Of a stretch of DNA of 64,000 nucleotides, positions 58,043 through 64,000 are shown in pieces. The notes beneath the pieces were generated by a model. That model was not told where the DNA came from. It ran no database searches and was given only the letters and a program-made list of their open reading frames with translations. This DNA comes from Hofstenia miamia (lineage: Eukaryota; Xenacoelomorpha; Acoela; Hofsteniidae): positions 459,587 through 523,586 of the forward strand of contig CABFPE010000546.1 of assembly GCA_900660155.1 (NCBI GenBank). Direction: 5' to 3'. Made by a program: the position numbers and the translations under genes. Every line of letters starts with the position of its first letter. Position 1 is the first letter of the stretch.

Positions 58043-59224
58043 GTAGTTGTTGAAATTGATTTGGATTAATCAACTTTGATGATTACAGAAATAAATTTGT
58101 GAAAGTATTTTGTTCAAAAAGACTGTCTTTTGATTTATGCTTGTCATTACTGATGAAAGAGAGAAGAGTGATTCCATCTGTAAATCCAAATATCTGCTTA
58201 GTATCATTGTGTTTTTATCTGACTTCTCCCATGGGAAGATGTTTTCTCCCAGCTGACATGCATTTTCTAGGTGGTCAGGAATCTCTTCTTCTGTTGTAAT
58301 TGTTATTAGTACAATTCTGACGTTTTGTAATCTTGCCATCCTTGTTGTGTCATCTACTTTCTTTTCTAATGCTTTCGTATATTCTTTCTGTTTCAGAATG
58401 TTTATGATTGTGAGATTGTCTGCATCCATGTTGATCTCTGGTATCTCTGCAATTTTGTCTTTATATGCCATTATTGCTTGGGCTGTATCTAGTGTAAATG
58501 CGTCATCAAATATGACGTGCACCATACTGCACATGTATGGCCTTTCTAGCGTTTCATTCATTTCCTGTGGATAGCTGATAATTACATTAACTTTTGGCCT
58601 ATTGTTGGCATCAAGCACAATTGGTAAGAATTTTCCCTCAATCCTTGCGACTTTCTGTATGTGGGACTTTGTTTCCAGCGATAATTTTGCGAATGCATTG
58701 TAGCGCATCTTCGAGGTTCCCATAAAATAAGGATGTAATGTTTCCCCATCTATTTTTGACATTTGTTTTTCTCTCTCTTTCAATCTAACTGTTCTCTCCG
58801 ATGTTGTATCTGAGGAGGGGTGTAGCTGGGTCATCATAAATGGTAATCTACTGGTGCTTAGTTCACAGTCTGGGGGCTGTGAATCTGTGCTGATATTTTC
58901 AACTGCTTCGCACTTGAATCGGCTCACAGTTACTCGTATCAGCACTTGACCAGCTGTGTTTCCAGATGAGATAACGTCAGCCTTGAATCTCTTTTGTATC
59001 TCCACGGTTGTTCCACCAATTACACATTCCTCTGGAACTCTGCGTGTCTCACTGCCCTTGAATCGGCATTGTGGACTGTGGGAAGGAAAGTTGTGCTGCG
59101 CACCAGTTTTCTCCATGCCCTTGAATCAGCGGTGCAGATCCCTGGTGGGAAAGGCTTTTTTTCCGTTTGTCTCTCTGCCCTTGAATCGGCCTTGAGGACA
59201 ACTAGGACGCCGTCTCACTCTATG
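58043..59224 (-). pseudogene. ORF3 N-terminal third, family A, copy A3 (long open frame)
   Basis: An uninterrupted frame of 348 codons, 59116-58070, contains H-P-Y-F-M-G-T-S, N-R-P-K-V-N-V-I-I-S-Y-P, V-I-F-D-D, M-A-Y-K-D-K-I-A-E-I-P-E and I-F-P-W-E. After that it diverges and is cut by the LTR C start at 58042. The frame is open upstream of the ATG except for one TGA (59126-59128), which replaces the Arg codon of an R-F-K-G motif. R-F-K-G/A/C motifs start at 59188, 59128, 59065, 58990 and 58921, all in frame, 20-25 codons apart. An ATG or another entry upstream cannot be excluded. Confidence 0.85.
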
Positions 59225-59228
59225 TCAT

Positions 59229-60491
59229 CTATTCATCAGCTCTACATTCTTGTCCCTTCTGCCTTTGATTTGACTTCTGGTTTGAGAACTTCTTCATATC
59301 CTCCTCATTCTGTTTGTTGTTGAGAGTCCCTCTGTCTGCTGGGCTCTGCGCACTCTCTTCTTCATCAGTGGGTGCATCATTTCCTTCTAGTTTCCTAAAT
59401 GCAGCTAGTAAATTTATATCCCATGTCTCAGCGTCATATATAGGTTTATTTCTCACTGCCCTCTGAGGCAGTATTCTTCTACTTGGGTCATCATTCATGG
59501 TTCCTGGTATGTATTCATCCTCAAATTCTTCTTCATGTACACTATCAAAATCATACATATCATATATGACCTCATTGCCGTTAATTCGGCATATTTTAAA
59601 TGCGGCTTTGTCATCTATTTTTGTTTCTTCAATGTCTGCTGTTGCTCTCTTCAGGTTTTGAAAATGTAAAAGTCTATTGTTGTCTAACATGTATTCATTG
59701 TTAGGCAGTGTTTGTGTTATCATATGGGGGCCGGACCATACTGTTTTCAACTTCCGGACTTGGTTTGTGTCTACAAGTTTAATTGGTGTGAACGCGTATA
59801 CTTTATCACCTACCTTATGTGCGTGACTGTAGATTTTTTTATTATAATTGCGTTGTTGTCTCACTGCTGACTTCTTAATGTTGTGACACATCATTTCGTG
59901 GATTCCCGTGATCTGATTCCTTAGTTGTTGTATGTATGCGTTGTCCAACTTACCACTGTAATTGGTATACTGCATCGATAGTGGGGTTGTTGCCTCTCTC
60001 CCGAACATGGCTTTGAATGGTGATACTCTGGTTGTTGCATGTACCGAGGTATTGTAGTAATATTCGATCATTTCGATAACCTCTCTCCATTTATTTCCTC
60101 CTATTCATGTTGTCTCCACTCTAATCAGCTTAATCAATGTTTGGTTAAGTTGCTCCACTGCTCTGTTTGCCTGAGGGTGATAGGCAGTTGTTCATTCGCT
60201 TGTGATTTCCAATAATTTTGCAATTTCTTGAAATAGTCCACTTTTGAACTGTGGCCCTTTGTCTGTTATAATTGTCTCCATCAGTCCCAGTCTCAATATC
60301 CATTCTTTTAAAACTAGCTCGGCTGTGGTTTCTGCTGTGGTGTTCCACATCGGGACCATCCTCGCATATTTGGTGAAGTTATCCACCATAACTAGTAGGT
60401 ACTGATAACCTTCAGTATCTTTTGATAGCATTTCGAGATCTATGTGAACTATTTCATTGGGTTGCGTTGCGATGATTTTCTCTAGTGGCGC
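59229..60491 (-). pseudogene. Integrase core, GPY/F and tail, copy A3
   Basis: The frame 60431-60192 has V-D-N-F-T-K-Y and T-D-K-G-P-Q-F. After a short break the 280-codon frame 60071-59229 carries the end of the core (S-P-F-K-A-M-F-G-R-E), the basic K-S-A-V-R-Q-Q block, V-W-S-G-P (GPY/F) and an acidic tail with T-W-D-I-N-L. It ends with TAG at 59231-59229. Y-H-P-Q/A-N-R-A-V-E lies near 60150-60180 in another frame. It is one of the best preserved integrases in the window. Confidence 0.92.
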
Positions 60492-61610
60492 TCATTGTGT
60501 TGGGAAATGCTGTTTATTGTTTAGGAGGCATGTGGTGCATTTGTTAATGATGTCTTCCACGACTTTCCTGATGGCTGTTGTTATGAAACGAGCATTAAAT
60601 GTTTTCTCTGTCTGTGTTATTCCCAAATGGCCCTTCTCGTGGATCTTACGTATTAGTTCCCTCTTGAAGTAATCTGGTATTGCAATTTGATTGTTTCTGG
60701 CTTTGACATATAGCAGTCCATTCTTGTTGATCTTCCACTTGTAACATTCGTAGTATCCTGCCGTTATCTTGGATAGTGTTGTTTGCGGCTCTTTGATCTT
60801 CTTCATGATCTCGCTTAGGACTATATCCTCTTTTTGTTTGTCCACTATCTCTTGTTCTGTTATTTCCTCTCTTATCAGTATTGGTAGCACTGCTTGACCC
60901 TTTTTGTCAACATTTATTTCTGGTAGCCCCTCGTATTCAGTGTGTGGCAGGAACTGAAATTGTTTCTTTTCTCCGTCTGTCTTTGTTGCATCTCTTTGGT
61001 ACTCTGGGAGTGATGTCCAGAAATCCGCGTTGTTGTGTAATGTGCCTTTTCTGTGTTTGATCGTAAATGTGAATTCATTTAGATACTTGATCCACTGAGA
61101 CACTATCCCGGATTTATCTCCTGAAAACTTTTTCAACCAGGCCAGACCACTGTTATCTGTTCTTACTCTAAACTCCCTTCCTATGAGGAAGTGTCGAAAC
61201 TTTTTGATGCTTTCAATCAGCGAGAGCATTTCGACTTTAGTGGAGCCGTAGTTCTCTTCGCTGGCCCACAGCTTGCGACTGAAGAACTGGATGGGTACTT
61301 CTTTTCCATTTCTCATTTGGCCCAATGTTGCTCCAATTGCCACCTTACTTGCATCGCAATCTAATATAAATTTTTCATTGTAATCAGGTGTATTGAGGGA
61401 GGGTAATTTTGCGAGCTCTTCCTTGATGTTGTCGAGTTCCTCCTGTTCTTTCCATGTCCATACAAATGGAACTGCCTTCCTCATCAATCGGGTCATCTTT
61501 GCTGTTTTTCCAGCTATGTTTGGGATGAAGGTTCCATAATAATTGAAAAATCCCATGATTCTCTGGATATCCTTTTTGTTGTTTGGTTTCTCTATCTTCT
61601 GGATCAATTC
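60492..61610 (-). pseudogene. RT end, RNase H and integrase zinc domain, copy A3
   Basis: A 371-codon open frame (61607-60492) runs from the RT connection (G-F-F-N-Y-Y-G) through RNase H (L-D-C-D-A-S-K, E-M-L-S-L-I-E-S, T-D-N-S) and its end (K-H-R-K-G-T) to the integrase zinc-binding domain. That domain has H-E-K-G-H at 60641-60627 and C-T-T-C further on. It is the longest intact pol frame here. It is preceded in the same frame, after a single TGA (61613-61611), by the RT part of the fused frame 62150-61611. Confidence 0.93.
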
Positions 61611-62150
61611 TCAGGAATTATCCTTCATGCAGATCCTCCCCTTTTCTATCGTTCTTCTGAGGAACACTATCTTCTCCTTGAGGATGTCACATTTATTTCC
61701 GTTGATCCTGAGTCCCACGTTTTCCAAAATCGTTAGTGTTCTTTCCAATTTTTCCAGGTGTTCTTGGACTATGTCGCTTGTGACTATGATGTCATCTATA
61801 TCAATTTTTGATGGAATGCATTTGACGTCAACTGTGATCTGATTGAATGGCTTCAACAGTTCTTCTAGTTCTGTGTGCATGAATGCTTCAGTGAACATTA
61901 ATTTCATCGTTGCGACCGTTTGTTGTTCACTTATGCACTGGGAGTTTCTTTCTATCCACTCGATGGTCTTGGCTGGACTGATTTCTCCCCACTTTTCTAT
62001 GTTAATTCTGTTGATCATTTGTTGTGTTTTGGGGGATAGCAATAATCTAGACAATGTTAATAGTTGTTCTTCTTCTAGCATTTCTGCTTGGGACTTTGTG
62101 ACCATTTCACATACCTCTACCAGTTCTGTAATACCTCCTCTCTTCATCAT
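61611..62150 (-). pseudogene. In-frame fusion of ORF3 middle part to RT palm
   Basis: One open frame of 179 codons begins as ORF3 (E-V-C-E-M-V-T-K, I-E-K-W-G-E-I-S-P near 61990, T-E-A-F, V-D-V-K-C-I near 61825). At about 61800 it changes without a break to the RT sequence I-D-D-I-I-V-T-S, followed by the thumb (L-R-R-T-I-E-K-G-R-I-C-M-K). The junction lies where ORF3 reads I-D-I and RT reads Y-I-D-D, so a short shared sequence may have guided the join. The LTRs, gag, protease and RT fingers expected in between are gone. After one TGA the frame continues through RNase H. Confidence 0.9.
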
Positions 62151-63030
62151 TTTGGCACTTTGGAGGATCTTAGTGAATGTGCATCACGGGCTGTCTCTTT
62201 CATAGCATCTCATTTCGTAGTCTAATATGTTCTCCACGTTTTTCTGTGTTATTGTTTCGAATTTGGCTCTTCAAATATTGTGATTTCACTGGGGCATATC
62301 CCCATCTTATTGGTGATGCTTATTGATGATATTTTCCCCAATGGATTTTCTTGCATAATTATTCTGCTCAGTATTTTTTCCATTGCTTGTACTGGTTTTT
62401 CTGTTTTGTTTGGTGATTCCAATTTTCCAGCTGATAATTACGTTCACTTTTGGCCTGTTGTTGGCATCAAGCACAATTGGTAAGAATTTTCCCTCAATCC
62501 TTGCGACTTTCCATATGTGAGACTTTGTTTCTGGCGATAATTTTGTGAATGCATTGTCCGTATATTCGACGTTCCCATAAAATAAGGATGTAATGTTTCC
62601 CCATCTATTTTTGACATTTGCTTTTCTCTCTCTCTTTTGATCTTACAGTTCATTCTGAAGTTGTATCTGAGGAGGTGTGTAGCTGGGTCATCCTAAATGG
62701 TAATCTACTGGTGCTCGGTTCACAGTCCAGAGGCTGTGAATCTGTGCTGATATTTTCTACTGCTTCACCCTTGAATCAGCTTGCAGTTACTTGTATTGGC
62801 ACTTGACCAGCTGTAGTTCTGGATGAGATAACGTCAGCCTTGAATCGCTTTCATATCTCCACAGTTCTTCCACCACTTACACTTTCCTCTGTAACTCCGC
62901 ATGTCTCAACGCCCTTGAATCAGTGTAGTGCAGATCCCTGGTGGGAGAGGCTTTTTGTCCATTTGTCTCTCTGCCCTTGAATTGGCCTTGAGGACTACTA
63001 AGACGCCGTCTCACTCTATGTCATCTATTC
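62151..63030 (-). pseudogene. ORF3 remnant, copy A4
   Basis: The N-terminal part includes H-P-Y-F-M-G-T-S (frame 62653-62444) and N-R-P-K-V-N-V-I-I-S (62440). It then jumps to a K-I/L-x-S/T-x-x-x block that in A1 lies several hundred residues downstream (62410). M-G-I-C-P-S-E-I-T-I-F follows, with a second deletion near 62265. Upstream, F-K-G/A motif DNA (CCCTTGAATC on the plus strand) recurs at about 62767, 62838, 62911 and 62973. The result is continuous with the ORF3-RT fusion. Confidence 0.8.
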
Positions 63031-64000
63031 ATCAGCTCTTCATTCTTGTCCCTTCTGCATTTGATCCAACTTCCGGTTCAAGAACTTCTCCATATCCTCC
63101 TCCTTCTGTTTGTTGTTGAGAGTCCCTCTGTCTGCTGGGCTCTGCACACTCTCTTCTTCATTGGTGGGTGCATCATTTCCTTCTAGTTTCCTAAATGCAG
63201 TTAATAAATTTATATCCCATGTCTCAGGGTCATATATAGGTTTATTTCTTGCTGCCCTCTGAGGCAGTATTCTTCTGCTAAGGTCATCCTCCATAGTTTC
63301 CGGTATGTATTCATCATCGAATTCTTCTTCATGTACACTATCTAAATCATACATATCATATATGACCTCATTGCTGTTAATTCGGCATATTTTAAATTCA
63401 GTGTTGTCATCTATTTTTGTTTCTTCAATGTCTGCTGTTGCTCTCTTCAGGTTTTGAAAATGTAAAAGTCTATTGTTATCTAACATGTATTCATTGTTTG
63501 GTAGTGTTTGTGTTATCATGTGGGGGCCGGACCATACTGTTTTCAACTTCCGGACTTGGTTTGTTGCTATGAGTTTAATTGGTGTGAATGCATATACCTT
63601 GTTGCCTACCTTATGTGTGTGACCATAAATTTTTTTATTATAATTGCGTTGTTGTCTCACTGCTGACTTCTTTATGTTGTGACACATTGTTTCATGAATT
63701 CCTATGATCTGATTTCTTAGTTGTTGTATGTATGTGTTATCCAGTTTCCCACTGTAATTGGTATACTGCATTGAGAGCAGGGTGTTGCCTCTCTCCCATA
63801 CATGGCTTTGAACTGTGATACTCCAGTTGTTGCATGTACCAAGGTGTTGTAGTAGTATTTGATCATTTCAATAACCTCTCTGCTGTGGTTTCTGCTGTGG
63901 TGTTCCACATTGGGACCATTCTCGCATATTTGGTGAAGTTGTCCACCATTACTAGTAGGTACTGGTAACCTTTGGCATCTTTTGATAGCATCTCAAGATG
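63031..64000 (-). pseudogene. Integrase C-terminal half, copy A4 (runs off the window)
   Basis: The 243-codon frame 63771-63040 has the basic K-S-A-V-R-Q-Q block, V-W-S-G-P (GPY/F), L-L-H-F-Q-N-L and an acidic tail with T-W-D-I-N-L, ending at a stop before ORF3. Upstream, frame 63908-63717 joins V-I-E-M-I-K-Y-Y directly to sequence that normally precedes it by about 300 bp (near 63885), a deletion removing the D-K-G and Y-H-P-Q regions. The gene continues beyond 64000. Confidence 0.88.

Noticed and set aside
59190-59260. Ribosomal frameshift linking integrase and ORF3
   Set aside because: In A3 the integrase frame stops at 59231-59229 and the ORF3 frame is closed until after a TGA at 59227-59225, so the frames do not overlap in an open state. 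A mutated site cannot be excluded.
59229-59400. Chromodomain at the end of integrase
   Set aside because: The tail after GPY/F is acidic with a W-D-I block and lacks the aromatic cage pattern of chromodomains.
1-64000. Alternative genetic code to explain the many stops
   Set aside because: All three stop codons interrupt frames at non-conserved places along with frameshifts, and intact copies at the same positions have sense codons.

Overview
This window is AT-rich eukaryotic DNA made almost entirely of degenerate, nested and recombined LTR retrotransposons of the Ty3/Gypsy type. I find no host gene, tRNA, rRNA or CRISPR array. The host is probably an invertebrate animal: the promoters of one LTR family carry a YY1-like motif, and the LTRs have TATA boxes and AATAAA signals. 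That assignment is weak. TAA, TAG and TGA all act as inactivating stops, so the standard code fits. Single-N joins at 7414 and 27416 and a 1000-N gap at 20294-21293 show a draft scaffold.

I separate LTR types A, B, C and E by sequence. F is an A-like variant. All begin TGTAG/TGTAA-like and end in ACA. Where both flanks survive, the target-site duplication is 4 bp. The internal order is gag (CCHC knuckle), aspartic protease, reverse transcriptase, RNase H and integrase (HHCC, DDE core, GPY/F module, no chromodomain). Between integrase and the 3' LTR lies a further long gene, called ORF3 here, of roughly 1,000 codons.

Layout:
1-1814: AT-rich DNA, a type C LTR end and a protease-like scrap.
1815-9494: B element (+), interrupted by LTR F at 6725-8061.
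9495-16785: A1 element (-), the longest ORF3.
16793-20293: A-type ORF3 (-), then the gap.
21294-22153: DNA transposon-like element with terminal inverted repeats, inside a B LTR.
22154-23097: B LTR and B ORF3 (-).
23098-32074: A element (+), a mosaic that repeats parts of 11.5-20.3 kb in inverted orientation.
32075-38935: RT scrap, LTR pieces, and an E element that kept only ORF3, followed by another ORF3 piece.
39030-43760: B and C ORF3/LTR remnants, with a solo LTR E.
43761-45011: unassigned.
45012-47222: short A derivative (+) made of LTR, ORF3 and LTR.
47223-48993: B pol (-).
48994-58042: A2 element (-), near full length, containing a solo LTR C.
58043-64000: two A-type copies (-) joined by an in-frame ORF3-RT fusion.

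The main result is ORF3. It occurs in at least four LTR families, always after integrase and before the 3' LTR, with the same motifs in the same order. I recognise no domain, signal peptide or membrane anchor in it, so it is not an obvious envelope gene. In A copies its N-terminal part carries a regularly spaced R-F-K-G motif that resembles the protease-RT junction and may mark proteolytic processing sites.
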